DNA of 54,352 nucleotides. Source: an uncultured Eubacteriales bacterium (GTDB taxonomy: Bacteria > Bacillota > Clostridia > Oscillospirales > Oscillospiraceae). The position numbers were made by a program, and so were the translations under genes. A model generated the notes under the pieces. The model was given only the letters and a program-made list of their open reading frames with translations. It was not told the DNA's origin and made no database searches. This document shows positions 1 through 7,797 of the stretch, one piece after another; the stretch's first letter is position 1; the number at the start of each line of letters is the position of its first letter. The stretch covers positions 1 to 54,352 of the forward strand of contig ONGR01000012.1 of assembly GCA_900317425.1 (NCBI GenBank). The letters are read 5' to 3'.

Positions 1-135
1 GTTCTCACCTACAATTACAGAGACGGAACGGAAACGTTGACCTTGAAAGAGATCGAGGCGGCTTTCGGTTCGGATTTGACGCAATTCTCTCCACCAAAAA
101 CAAAGGACAGCCTTTTGGCTGTCCTTTGTTTTTGA
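1..135 (+). pseudogene. C-terminal tail of a probable serine recombinase (partial at window edge)
   Basis: An open frame enters from the left edge and stops at 133-135. It reads VLTYNYRDGTETLTLKEIEA and then an AFGSDL segment. This resembles, from memory, the last strand/helix of large serine recombinases of Clostridia, which end with a basic or Pro-rich tail. The final residues run directly into the downstream terminator hairpin, so the natural C-terminus may have been altered. With only 44 codons visible, neither the catalytic domain nor the rest of the gene can be checked. It could equally be a dispersed remnant. Low confidence in the family, moderate that it is coding. Confidence 0.35.
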
Positions 136-282
136 CGAAATAGGTGCGGGAGAACCCTTCCGTTCGAACACGAGGTTTTTTCTCCGCGGGAGCGGAGGCT
201 TTTCCGTGAGGAAAAGCAGCGCAGCAAAAAAACCGAAGTGCATGGCGGCGCAGCCGCCATATCCCGCTTATCTCCACCAAAA
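88..282 (+). repeat. 12-bp direct repeat TCTCCACCAAAA (88-99 and 271-282)
   Basis: TCTCCACCAAAA occurs at 88-99 and again at 271-282, each time immediately before a GACAG-type terminator hairpin. The intervening ~170 bp hold short GC-rich hairpins (for example CTCCGC/GCGGAG and GGCGGC/GCCGCC) and no convincing gene. The repeat ends like a tRNA or tmRNA 3' end (CCACCA), so it may be an attachment-site core or the junction of a decayed element. No T-arm is visible directly upstream of either copy. Confidence 0.4.
100..133 (+). terminator. Intrinsic terminator after the recombinase-like tail
   Basis: An 11-13 bp stem (AAAGGACAGCC / GGCTGTCCTTT) with a TTTT loop is followed by a T-run. It overlaps the end of the open frame that enters from the left edge. 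Confidence 0.75.
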
Positions 283-285
283 GAG

Positions 286-317
286 ACAGTCATCCGAAAG
301 GGTGGCTGTTTTCTTTT
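286..317 (+). terminator. Intrinsic terminator upstream of the cytidylate kinase-like gene
   Basis: ACAGTCATCC-GAAA-GGGTGGCTGT forms a 10-bp stem with G-U pairs, followed by TTTCTTTTT. It closely resembles the terminator at 2439-2469. Confidence 0.65.
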
Positions 318-327
318 TCGCCATAAG

Positions 328-356
328 TTGACAAACCCCTGAAACAGTGATATTTT
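328..356 (+). promoter_or_regulatory. Sigma-A type promoter for 414-1037
   Basis: TTGACA at 328-333, a 17-bp spacer and TATTTT at 351-356 lie about 57 nt before the start codon at 414. Confidence 0.6.
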
Positions 357-413
357 GTTACACCGTGAATTAAACTCAGACCCCGTTCTGACAGGAAGGG
401 CAGGTAATCTCAA

Positions 414-1037
414 ATGCGTATCATCACCATCAGCAGACAGTTTGGCAGCGGCGGCAGAGAACTGGGAAAACGGCTCTCCGACCTGCTTGGTTGGGACTAC
501 TATGACAAGGAGATCATTGAGACTCTGGCCCAGGAGCGGGGCATGAGCCCGGAGGACGTCCGGTTTGCCCTGAGCCACCACGGCTGGCATAACGTGCAGC
601 TCACCTATAAAAACAGCTTCTCCCATCTCGGCTTCGACCACGATGCCCGGACCCAGCTGCTCCGTCGGCAGGGTGAGATCATTCGGGCCATTGCCGAGGC
701 CGGCAACGACTGCGTCATCGTGGGACGGGATGCCGACGTTATTCTGCAGGAGTACCATCCGTTCCGGGTGTACGTCTGTGCCGATTTGCAGGCCCGGCTG
801 GCCCGCTGCATGGTCCACGAGGAGAAAAAACCGGAGGCAGAGCGCCTCACGGAGAAGGAGATCCTCCGCAATATCCGCCGCATCGACAAAAGCCGCGCCC
901 AGACCAGGGAGGTCCTCACCGGAAAGACCCGGGGGGACAGCAGTATGTTCGACCTGACGGTGAACGCCTCCCCTTGGGAGATCAAGAAGCTCACCGCCGC
1001 GGTGGCGGAATTTGCCATGTATTGGTTTGAAGTGTAA
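414..1037 (+). CDS. Cytidylate kinase-like family protein
   Basis: The 207-aa protein opens with a beta strand and a glycine-rich nucleotide loop (SRQFGSGGRELG, residues 7-18), as in the cytidylate kinase-like family (AAA_26). A conserved DYYDKEII segment follows, then an IVGRDAD motif near residue 103. These families bind a nucleoside triphosphate and are thought to phosphorylate a nucleotide or similar small substrate. The exact substrate is unknown, and this is not the canonical CMP kinase (Cmk). The start at 414 has AGG about 10 nt upstream and a clear promoter. The MATE gene follows after 25 nt and may be cotranscribed. Confidence 0.85.
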   Translation: MRIITISRQFGSGGRELGKRLSDLLGWDYYDKEIIETLAQERGMSPEDVRFALSHHGWHNVQLTYKNSFSHLGFDHDARTQLLRRQGEIIRAIAEAGNDCVIVGRDADVILQEYHPFRVYVCADLQARLARCMVHEEKKPEAERLTEKEILRNIRRIDKSRAQTREVLTGKTRGDSSMFDLTVNASPWEIKKLTAAVAEFAMYWFEV

Positions 1038-1062
1038 CGATCATCGTTTTCGAGGCACATAT

Positions 1063-2427
1063 ATGAAAAAACAGTTTTCCAATCGAGATTTGACCGAGGG
1101 CACCGTGTGGAAGCAGCTGCTGGTGTTCTTCCTGCCCATTGCGGCCGGCACCTGCATCCAGCAGCTCTATAACGCGGTGGATGGCCTCATCGTGGGGCGC
1201 TTTGTGGGCACCGTCGCCCTGGCCGCCGTGGGCGGCAGCTCCGCCCAGATCATCAACGTGCTCATCGGATTCTTTGTGGCTACCACGGCGGGCGCTTCGG
1301 TGGTCATCGCGCAGATTTACGGTGCCGGCCGCCGGGAGGACGTCCGCGTGGCCGCCGGCAACGCCATCACGGTATTTGCCCTGTTGGGGCTGGTGCTGAT
1401 GGCCCTGGGTATAGTGGCCTCGCCGGCCATGCTCCGCCTGCTCCGGACCCCTGATGATACCCTCTGGGCCTCGGTGCTCTATCTGCGGATCTATTTTGTG
1501 GGCGTGCCCTTCATCCTGGTATTGAATATGGAGTCCAATATGCTCCGCTCCGTGGGCGACTCCGTCAGCCCCTTCCTCTACATGGTGGTGGGCTGTGTGG
1601 TGAATATCGTGTTGGACGCGGTGTTCGTGGTGGTGTTCCATTGGGGCGTGGCCGGCGTGGCTGTGGCCACGGTGGCGGCGCAGGTGGTCAATATGGTCCT
1701 GCTGACGGTGAAGCTCATGCGGACAAAGGAGGATTACCGCATCAGCCTCAAGGAGCTGAAGCTCAAAGGCGTGTACCTCGCCAATATGTTCCGCCTGGGC
1801 CTGCCCTCCGGCCTCCAGAACGCCATGTACGGCGTGTCCAACATGATCGTGCAGATCGGCGTGAACTCTCTGGGCACGGTGGTGGTGGCCTCCTGGGCCA
1901 TGACCTCCAAGACGGACGGTATCTTCTGGGCGGTCAGCAACGCTCTCGGCGCGGCCATCACCAGCTTTGTGGGGCAGAATCTGGGCGCCAGGAAGCACGA
2001 CCGGGTGAAGCTTTGCGTAAAGCAGGGTCTGATCCTGTCCTGGACCATCTCGGTGGGTCTGAGCGTCCTCATCATGCTGGCGGGCAAACCTCTGCTGCAC
2101 GTCCTCACAACGGATCAGGCCGTCATCGACACCACCTATGAGATGATGACCTATTTCGTGCCCTTCTACTTTACCTGGACGCTGATCGAGGTGCTCTCCG
2201 CGGTGCTCCGCGGCGCGGGCGATGCGGTGCGCCCGGTGATCATCATCGGTCTCGGTGTGTGCCTCTTCCGCATCATCTGGATCCTCACCGTCTTTACCTG
2301 GTTCCACACGCTGCCCATCCTTTGCTATTGCTACGCCGTCTCCTGGGTGATCACCGGTCTGGCGATCCTGATCTACTACCGAAAGGGCAAGTGGATGGAC
2401 CGCAGCAGACTGATCCTGGACAAATAA
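1063..2427 (+). CDS. MATE family efflux transporter
   Basis: The 454-aa polytopic membrane protein has about twelve hydrophobic segments. The N-terminal pattern (TEGTVWKQLLVFFLPIAAGT, then QQLYNAVDGLIVGRFVG) is characteristic of the MATE family in Firmicutes. The internal repeat (RLGLPSGLQNAMYGVSNMIV) marks the second six-helix bundle. MATE proteins export cationic drugs or metabolites in exchange for Na+ or H+; the substrate here cannot be predicted. I chose ATG 1063 because GAGG lies 7 nt upstream; an earlier in-frame ATG at 1012 overlaps the previous gene and adds non-conserved residues. A terminator follows directly. Confidence 0.92.
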   Translation: MKKQFSNRDLTEGTVWKQLLVFFLPIAAGTCIQQLYNAVDGLIVGRFVGTVALAAVGGSSAQIINVLIGFFVATTAGASVVIAQIYGAGRREDVRVAAGNAITVFALLGLVLMALGIVASPAMLRLLRTPDDTLWASVLYLRIYFVGVPFILVLNMESNMLRSVGDSVSPFLYMVVGCVVNIVLDAVFVVVFHWGVAGVAVATVAAQVVNMVLLTVKLMRTKEDYRISLKELKLKGVYLANMFRLGLPSGLQNAMYGVSNMIVQIGVNSLGTVVVASWAMTSKTDGIFWAVSNALGAAITSFVGQNLGARKHDRVKLCVKQGLILSWTISVGLSVLIMLAGKPLLHVLTTDQAVIDTTYEMMTYFVPFYFTWTLIEVLSAVLRGAGDAVRPVIIIGLGVCLFRIIWILTVFTWFHTLPILCYCYAVSWVITGLAILIYYRKGKWMDRSRLILDK

Positions 2428-2438
2428 TACCCCAATAT

Positions 2439-2469
2439 AAAACAGCCATCCCAAGGGGTGGCTGTTTTT
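2439..2469 (+). terminator. Intrinsic terminator after the MATE gene
   Basis: AACAGCCATCC pairs with GGGTGGCTGTT and is followed by five T residues. Confidence 0.8.
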
Positions 2470-2501
2470 AATTGGCGGGAAAATGGGATGCATATCATCT
2501 A

Positions 2502-2531
2502 TTGAGAAACCGCAGCCGTTTGTGCTATAAT
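2502..2531 (+). promoter_or_regulatory. Promoter for the C69 dipeptidase gene
   Basis: TTGAGA at 2502-2507, an 18-bp spacer and TATAAT at 2526-2531. The -10 box is preceded by TGC (extended -10), the same TGTGCTATA arrangement as at 6821-6831. Confidence 0.65.
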
Positions 2532-2588
2532 CATTCCTGTCGAAAAAAACCTGCATCATCGCAGATGGATAAGAGGGAGGACGAACCT

Positions 2589-4052
2589 ATGCCTTGCACC
2601 ACCGTACTGGTTGGCAAGAAAGCCAGCAACGACCACTCCACCATGATCGCCCGGACGGACGACGGCCACTTCGACGTGAAGAAGCTGATCGTGGTGGACC
2701 CCAGGAAGCAGAAAAAGACGTATAAAAGCGTTCTGAGCCACCTGGAGATCCCCCTGCCGGAGCATGCCCTGCGCTATACGGCCTGCCCCAGCGTGGACCC
2801 CAAGGAGGGCATCTGGGCCGCCACCGGCATCAACGAGGCCAACGTGGGCATGACTGCCACCGAGACCATCACCTCCAACCCCCGGGTACTGGCGGCGGAT
2901 CCGATGGTGGAGTATAAAAAGGCCAAGACCCGGCGGGAGAAGGACGTCCCCGGCGGCATCGGGGAGGAGGACATTCTCAGTCTGGTCCTGCCCTATATCC
3001 ACACGGCACGGGAGGGCGTGGAGCGTCTGGCGTCCCTGCTGGAGCAGTACGGCACCTATGAGTCCAACGGCATCGCCTTCAACGACGAGAACGAGATCTG
3101 GTGGATGGAGACCATCGGCGGCCATCACTGGATCGCCCGCCGGGTGCCGGACGAGGCCTGCGTCATCGCCCCCAACCAGTTCGGCATGGACGCCTTTGAC
3201 CTTGCCGACGCCTTCGGCGCCCAACGCGCCCACATGTGTTCCCGTGACCTGCGGGAGTTCATCGCCGACAATCATCTGGATCTGAACCGGAACGGCGCCT
3301 TCAATCCCCGGGATATCTTCGGCTCCCGCACCGACTCCGACCACATCTATAATACGCCCCGGGCCTGGTTCATGGGCCGCTATCTGGCGCCCTACTCCCA
3401 CTGCTGGGACGGCGAGAGGGCCGAGTTCACGCCGGAGAGCGACAACATCCCCTGGTGCCTGGTGCCGGACCGGAAGGTGACGGTGGAGGACGTGAAGTAT
3501 CTGCTCTCCTCCCACTATCAGGGCACGCCCTTCAACCCCTATTCCAGCCAGGATACCGGCAAGCGGGGCATGTACCGCTCTATCGGCATCAACCGCACCG
3601 GCGTCATGGCCCTGTGCCAGATCCGCAGCGACGTGCCCGACGCCATCAAGGGGATCGAGTGGATCTGTTACGGCTCCACCACCTTTGACGCCCTGCTGCC
3701 CGTCTATGCCAACGTGGCGAAGATGCCCCGGTATCTCAGCGACGTGACCCTGGATACCTCCACCGAGAACTTCTACTGGGCCAGCCGTCTCATCGGCGCC
3801 CTGGCCGATCACAATTACGCCACCTGCATCCAGCACATCGAGCGCTATCAGAACGCCGTCATCACCAAGGGCCGTCAGCTCATCGCCGAGTACGACCGGA
3901 AGATGACGGAGAGCGGGGACTTCTCCCTGATGGGCGAGGCCAACGAGGCCCTGTGCCGCATGGCGAAGGAGCGCACCACCGACACGCTGAACAAGGTGCT
4001 CTATGACGCCAGCCTCCACATGAAGAACGGCTACAACCGGGCGGATAACTGA
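2589..4052 (+). CDS. C69 family dipeptidase (PepD/U34 type)
   Basis: The 487-aa protein begins MPCTTVLVGKKAS, matching the N-terminus of the C69 (U34) dipeptidases, Ntn hydrolases whose N-terminal region cysteine (Cys3) becomes the nucleophile. Further family signatures are a GINEANVGMTATET segment near residue 80 and the WWMETIGGHHWIARR region near residue 170. Members cleave dipeptides with broad specificity, usually in the cytoplasm. No signal peptide is visible. I chose ATG 2589 because GGGAGG lies 9 nt upstream and Cys then sits at position 3; upstream in-frame codons give a non-conserved extension. The gene has its own promoter, and the macro-domain gene follows 51 nt downstream. Confidence 0.92.
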   Translation: MPCTTVLVGKKASNDHSTMIARTDDGHFDVKKLIVVDPRKQKKTYKSVLSHLEIPLPEHALRYTACPSVDPKEGIWAATGINEANVGMTATETITSNPRVLAADPMVEYKKAKTRREKDVPGGIGEEDILSLVLPYIHTAREGVERLASLLEQYGTYESNGIAFNDENEIWWMETIGGHHWIARRVPDEACVIAPNQFGMDAFDLADAFGAQRAHMCSRDLREFIADNHLDLNRNGAFNPRDIFGSRTDSDHIYNTPRAWFMGRYLAPYSHCWDGERAEFTPESDNIPWCLVPDRKVTVEDVKYLLSSHYQGTPFNPYSSQDTGKRGMYRSIGINRTGVMALCQIRSDVPDAIKGIEWICYGSTTFDALLPVYANVAKMPRYLSDVTLDTSTENFYWASRLIGALADHNYATCIQHIERYQNAVITKGRQLIAEYDRKMTESGDFSLMGEANEALCRMAKERTTDTLNKVLYDASLHMKNGYNRADN

Positions 4053-4103
4053 GAGGCGGCGGGGCACACAACGCCTGATTCTCGATAGACAGGAGGCAGA
4101 GCC

Positions 4104-5171
4104 ATGCCATTTGAGATCATACGCCACGACATCACCAAGATGGCGGTAGACGCCATCGTCAATACGGCGAATCCCCACCCGGTGGTGGGCGCCGGCACGG
4201 ATTCCGCCATCCATAAGGCGGCCGGGCCCGGACTGCTGGCCGCCCGGGAGAAGATCGGCGACATCATGCCAGGCCATTCCGCCGCCACGAAGGCGTACGA
4301 CCTGCAGGTAAAATACGTGCTCCACACCGTCAGCCCCGCCTGGCGGGACGGGCAGCACCGGGAACTGGAGCTGCTCCGCATGGCCTATGACGCCGCGCTG
4401 GATCTGGCCGGCAAGCTGCGCTGCCGGTCCGTGGCCTTCCCGCTGATGGCGGCCGGCAGCTACGGCTTCCCTCAGGAGCAGGCCCTGTCAGTGGCGATCC
4501 ATGCCTTTACCGACTTTCTCCTGACCCACGATATGATGATCTACCTGGTCATCTACAACGGCGAGGCGTTTTCCCTGGCCGGATCGCTGTTTGATGACCT
4601 GAAGAGCTATATCGACGACAACTACGTCAGCCAGCACACCCCGAACTATGCGCCCCGCCGGCGCAGGGAACTGGAGGAGATGTACGAGCTGGCAGACAGC
4701 GTCAGCGCCGCCCTGCCGCCGAGCAGGCCCCTCTTTGGCACCGGCGCAGCCCCGGCGGAGCCGAAGGCGGCCAAGAGCGCCGGCTCCGTGGGGGACCTGG
4801 AGGCTTTCCTCCGGCAGCGGGAGAGCACCTTCTCCGAGTATCTGCTGGATCTGCTGAAGGAGCGGGGCGTGAAGGACTCCGACGTCTACCACCGGGCGCA
4901 GGTCAGCCGTCAGCTCTTCAACAAGATCATCAACAAGAAGAATTACCAGCCCACCAAAAGCACCGCCATCCAGCTGGCGCTGGCGCTGGAGCTGGATCTG
5001 AACCAGACCCAGAAGCTGCTGGGCAAGGCAGGCTATGCCCTGACCCGCAGCAGCAAGGCGGATCTGGTGATCCAGTACTTCATCAGCAAGAAAACGTACA
5101 GCATCCCGGAGATCAACGTGGCCCTGTTCGACTGCGGCCTGCCCCTGCTGAAGACGGGTACGGGCGCGTAA
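4104..5171 (+). CDS. Macro domain (ADP-ribose-binding) protein with C-terminal helical HTH-like domain
   Basis: Residues 1-165 form a macro domain: FEIIRHDITKMAVDAIVNTA, then a glycine-rich GAGTDSAIHKAAG loop and a MAAGSYGFP segment. Macro domains bind ADP-ribose or hydrolyse ADP-ribose esters on proteins or nucleic acids. A Pro/Ala-rich linker (about 205-235) leads to a roughly 115-residue helical domain. That domain contains VSRQLFNKIIN and a TAIQLALALEL/LLGKAGY pattern reminiscent of XRE-type helix-turn-helix domains. The total of 355 aa is longer than a stand-alone macro domain (about 170). AGGAGG lies upstream of ATG 4104. The neighbouring VWA and ADP-ribosylglycohydrolase genes support a role in ADP-ribose turnover. 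Nucleic-acid binding by the C-terminus is inference. Confidence 0.85.
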   Translation: MPFEIIRHDITKMAVDAIVNTANPHPVVGAGTDSAIHKAAGPGLLAAREKIGDIMPGHSAATKAYDLQVKYVLHTVSPAWRDGQHRELELLRMAYDAALDLAGKLRCRSVAFPLMAAGSYGFPQEQALSVAIHAFTDFLLTHDMMIYLVIYNGEAFSLAGSLFDDLKSYIDDNYVSQHTPNYAPRRRRELEEMYELADSVSAALPPSRPLFGTGAAPAEPKAAKSAGSVGDLEAFLRQRESTFSEYLLDLLKERGVKDSDVYHRAQVSRQLFNKIINKKNYQPTKSTAIQLALALELDLNQTQKLLGKAGYALTRSSKADLVIQYFISKKTYSIPEINVALFDCGLPLLKTGTGA

Positions 5172-5186
5172 AATGTCAACTGCCGG

Positions 5187-5218
5187 TTGACCAATGCCCC
5201 CTTCCGATCGGTTATGAT
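5187..5218 (+). promoter_or_regulatory. Weak possible promoter for the VWA gene
   Basis: TTGACC at 5187-5192 and TATGAT at 5213-5218 are separated by 20 bp, longer than optimal. The gene may instead be read through from the macro-domain gene, since no terminator separates them. Confidence 0.3.
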
Positions 5219-5248
5219 TCAGTCAACAAATTGGAAGGGGGTTTTTTC

Positions 5249-5899
5249 ATGAACAACAATCTGACGGAAATCGTATTCATCCTGGACCGCAGCGGCTCCA
5301 TGGCGGGGCTGGAGGCGGACACCATCGGCGGCTTCAACGCCATGGTGGAAAAGCAGAAGAAGGAGCCGGGCGAGGCCCTGCTCTCCGCCGTTCTCTTTGA
5401 CAACGAGAGCCAGGTCATCTACGACCGGGTGGACGTGCGGAGGGTGGAGCCCATGACCGACCGGCAGTATCAGGTGGGGGGCTGCACCGCCCTGCTGGAC
5501 GCCATCGGAGGCGCTGTCCGTCACATCGGCAACATCCACAAGTACGCCAGGGAGGAGGACCGACCCGGCAAGACCGTGTTCGTCATCACCACCGACGGCA
5601 TGGAGAACGCCAGCCGCCGCTGGACGTACCGGGACGTGCAGAAGCTGGTGAAGCACCAGCAGGAGAAGTGCGGCTGGGAGTTTCTGTTCCTGGGCGCCAA
5701 TATGGACGCCATCTCCGCCGCCCGCAGCTTCGGTATCCGGGAGGACCGGGCCGTGCGGTATGAGTGTGACGGTGTCGGCACCGGCCTGAACTTCGCCGTG
5801 GTCAGCCAGACCATCGGCAGGCTCCGCAAGGGCGAGGCCATCGGCAGCGCGTGGAGCGCGCCCATCCGGGCGGACTACGACAGACGCGGCCGCAAATAA
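5249..5899 (+). CDS. VWA domain-containing protein
   Basis: This 216-aa protein is essentially a single von Willebrand A domain. The metal-ion-dependent adhesion site is intact: DRSGS at residues 13-17, Thr80 in GGCTALLDA and Asp in TTDGMEN. No signal peptide or membrane segment is visible, so it probably acts in the cytoplasm as a Mg2+-dependent protein-interaction module. The ATG at 5249 sits 7 nt after GGAAGGGGG; an in-frame TTG at 5231 lies upstream of that site and is unlikely. It lies between a macro-domain gene and an ADP-ribosylglycohydrolase gene. The partner protein is unknown. Confidence 0.88.
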   Translation: MNNNLTEIVFILDRSGSMAGLEADTIGGFNAMVEKQKKEPGEALLSAVLFDNESQVIYDRVDVRRVEPMTDRQYQVGGCTALLDAIGGAVRHIGNIHKYAREEDRPGKTVFVITTDGMENASRRWTYRDVQKLVKHQQEKCGWEFLFLGANMDAISAARSFGIREDRAVRYECDGVGTGLNFAVVSQTIGRLRKGEAIGSAWSAPIRADYDRRGRK

Positions 5900-5987
5900 G
5901 AGCGAAAGACACACAGCGCCCGCCCCGTGGCAGCCACGGGCCGGGCAAACCATAAGATATGCCAAAGAAGGAAAGGAGCAGAAGACC

Positions 5988-6794
5988 ATGTTCGGAGCGA
6001 TTTTAGGCGATATCATCGGTTCGCCCTACGAGTTCGATTTTCAAAACTACAAGGCCAAGGATTTTCCCCTGTTCTGCGACAGATCCACCTTCACCGACGA
6101 CACCGTCATGACGCTGGCGGTGGCGGACGCGCTGATGAAGGGAGCGCCGGAGGAGGACGACGAGACCATCCGGCGCCGGCTGATCGACTCCATGCAGACG
6201 CTGGGCCGCCATTATCCCCACTGCGGTTACGGCGCCCGGTTTATCCACTGGATGTACGACGACGATCCCCGTCCCTACAACAGCTGCGGCAACGGCAGCG
6301 GCATGCGGGTGGCGGCGGTCGGATGGCTGTATAACGATCTGGATACGGTGCTGCGGATGGCGCGGCTGACGGCAGACGTGTCCCATGACCACCCGGAGGG
6401 CATCAAGGGCGCCCAGGCTATTGCGTCGGCCATCTACCTGGCCCGCAACGGGAAGAGCAAGGCGGAGATCAAGTCCTATGTGACGGAGCAGTTCGGCTAC
6501 GACTTAAACCGTACCTGCGACGAGATCCGCCCCGCCTATCACCACGTGGAGACGTGCCAGGAGTCGGTGCCGGAGTCCATCATCGCCTTTCTGGACGGCG
6601 CGGACTTCGAGGACGTCATCCGCACCGCCGTCTCCATCGGCGGTGACTCGGACACCATCGCCGCCATGGCCGGCTCCATTGCCGAGGCCTGTTACGGGGT
6701 CCCGGAGGAGCTGAAGGCGGAGTGCTTTGCCCGCCTGCCCGACGAGCTGCGGGAGATCCTGACGCGCTGGGCGGTCCGGATGGAAAAGGCGTAA
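5988..6794 (+). CDS. ADP-ribosylglycohydrolase family protein
   Basis: The 268-aa protein has the fold signatures of the DraG/ARH family. These are an N-terminal GAILGDIIGSPYEF, the metal-binding TDDT at residues 36-39, and the second metal motif GGDSDT at 218-223 followed by AAMAGSIAEA. These enzymes use two Mg2+ ions to remove ADP-ribose from modified residues or to cleave related N-glycosidic bonds. All visible metal ligands are present, so activity is likely. GAAAGGAG precedes ATG 5988. It is the third gene of an ADP-ribose-related cluster, and the target it de-modifies is unknown. Confidence 0.9.
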   Translation: MFGAILGDIIGSPYEFDFQNYKAKDFPLFCDRSTFTDDTVMTLAVADALMKGAPEEDDETIRRRLIDSMQTLGRHYPHCGYGARFIHWMYDDDPRPYNSCGNGSGMRVAAVGWLYNDLDTVLRMARLTADVSHDHPEGIKGAQAIASAIYLARNGKSKAEIKSYVTEQFGYDLNRTCDEIRPAYHHVETCQESVPESIIAFLDGADFEDVIRTAVSIGGDSDTIAAMAGSIAEACYGVPEELKAECFARLPDELREILTRWAVRMEKA

Positions 6795-6802
6795 TCGGAC
6801 AA

Positions 6803-6831
6803 TGGACAAAGCGGCCCGGATGTGCTATAGT
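6803..6831 (+). promoter_or_regulatory. Promoter for the MscS-type channel gene
   Basis: TGGACA at 6803-6808, a 17-bp spacer and TATAGT at 6826-6831, preceded by TGC (extended -10). Transcription would give a ~90-nt structured leader. Confidence 0.65.
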
Positions 6832-6853
6832 CAAGATGTCGGCGGAGGCCCAT

Positions 6854-6907
6854 CTGCCGGCGCAGTGGAGCAGCGGCAAAACCGCGGACGCCGGTTTGCG
6901 GCGGCAG
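6854..6907 (+). other. Structured 5' leader of the mscS-like gene
   Basis: CTGCCGGCG (6854-6862) can pair with CGGCGGCAG (6899-6907, one mismatch). It encloses a second helix, AAACCG (6879-6884) with CGGTTT (6892-6897). The structure lies between promoter and start codon, just before the ribosome binding site at about 6914-6920. It matches no riboswitch class I recognise. Confidence 0.4.
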
Positions 6908-6927
6908 ATTAACAGGGAGGTAAACGT

Positions 6928-7743
6928 ATGGAACAGTTCACGAAAAACGTCATCGATTTTGTTACCACCTACGGAGGAAAAATCATCCTCGCCATCCTCG
7001 TGCTCATCATCGGCTACTTTGTCATCAAGGCTCTGAACAGGGCGGCCGGCAAGGCCATCGAAAAAACGAAGCTGGACAACACCGTCAAGCTCATTCTGAA
7101 GAAGCTGGTCAAGATCCTGCTGTACGTGATCCTGGTCATCAGCGTCATAGAGATCCTGGGCGTATCCATGTCCAGCGTGGTGGCCATCCTGGCCTCCTGC
7201 GGCCTGGCTGTGGGCCTGGCGCTCCAGGGCGCCCTGGGCAATCTGGCCGGCGGTCTGATGATCCTCATCTTCAAGCCCTTCCAGATCGGCGATTACGTGG
7301 AGTCCGCCGGTGTGCAGGGCGTGGTGCAGGATATCAGCATCTTCTACACCACCCTCATGACCCTGGACAACAAGAAAGTCCTGGTGCCCAACGGCGATCT
7401 GATGAACGCCACCATCACCAACTACTCCGCCGCGGACAAGCGCCGCGTGGATCTGGACTATAAAATCACCAACGACATCGACGCCGAGCTGGTGAAGAGA
7501 GTCCTGCTGACCGCCGCCGGGGAGACTGCCGGCGTCATGAGCGATCCCGCGCCCTTTGCCCGCATGACCGCCGTGGACGACGATACGTATATTTTCACCG
7601 TCCGCGCCTGGTGCGAGACGGCCAAGTACTGGGACGTGTACTTCGACCTCATCGAGAACTGCAGCAAGGCCCTCAGCGACAACAACATCGACGATCCCGA
7701 GGAGCGGATCGCCGTCCGCATCGTCAAGGGGGACGAGGACTGA
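6928..7743 (+). CDS. Small-conductance mechanosensitive channel (MscS family)
   Basis: The 271-aa protein has three transmembrane segments (about residues 19-38, 62-82 and 86-112). They are followed by the family's pore helix and beta domain: GLALQGALGNLAGGLMILIF, then KPFQIGDYV and the VPNGDLMNATITNYS region. MscS channels open under membrane tension to release solutes during hypo-osmotic shock. The length is close to E. coli MscS (286 aa). AGGGAGG lies 7-8 nt before ATG 6928. The gene has its own promoter and a structured leader. The M42 peptidase gene follows after 54 nt without an obvious terminator. Confidence 0.93.
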   Translation: MEQFTKNVIDFVTTYGGKIILAILVLIIGYFVIKALNRAAGKAIEKTKLDNTVKLILKKLVKILLYVILVISVIEILGVSMSSVVAILASCGLAVGLALQGALGNLAGGLMILIFKPFQIGDYVESAGVQGVVQDISIFYTTLMTLDNKKVLVPNGDLMNATITNYSAADKRRVDLDYKITNDIDAELVKRVLLTAAGETAGVMSDPAPFARMTAVDDDTYIFTVRAWCETAKYWDVYFDLIENCSKALSDNNIDDPEERIAVRIVKGDED

Positions 7744-7797
7744 TATACCTGCCGGCGGAAGGCCGGTTATCATAAACTGAGAAAGCGTGGAGACAGT

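Noticed and set aside
5-280. 91-codon minus-strand open frame at the left edge
   Set aside because: It runs through two terminator hairpins and both copies of the 12-bp repeat; more likely a by-product of repeat sequence than a gene.
2556-4358. Minus-strand frame of about 600 codons opposite the C69 dipeptidase
   Set aside because: Antisense shadow of a well-supported gene, with composition unlike a protein.
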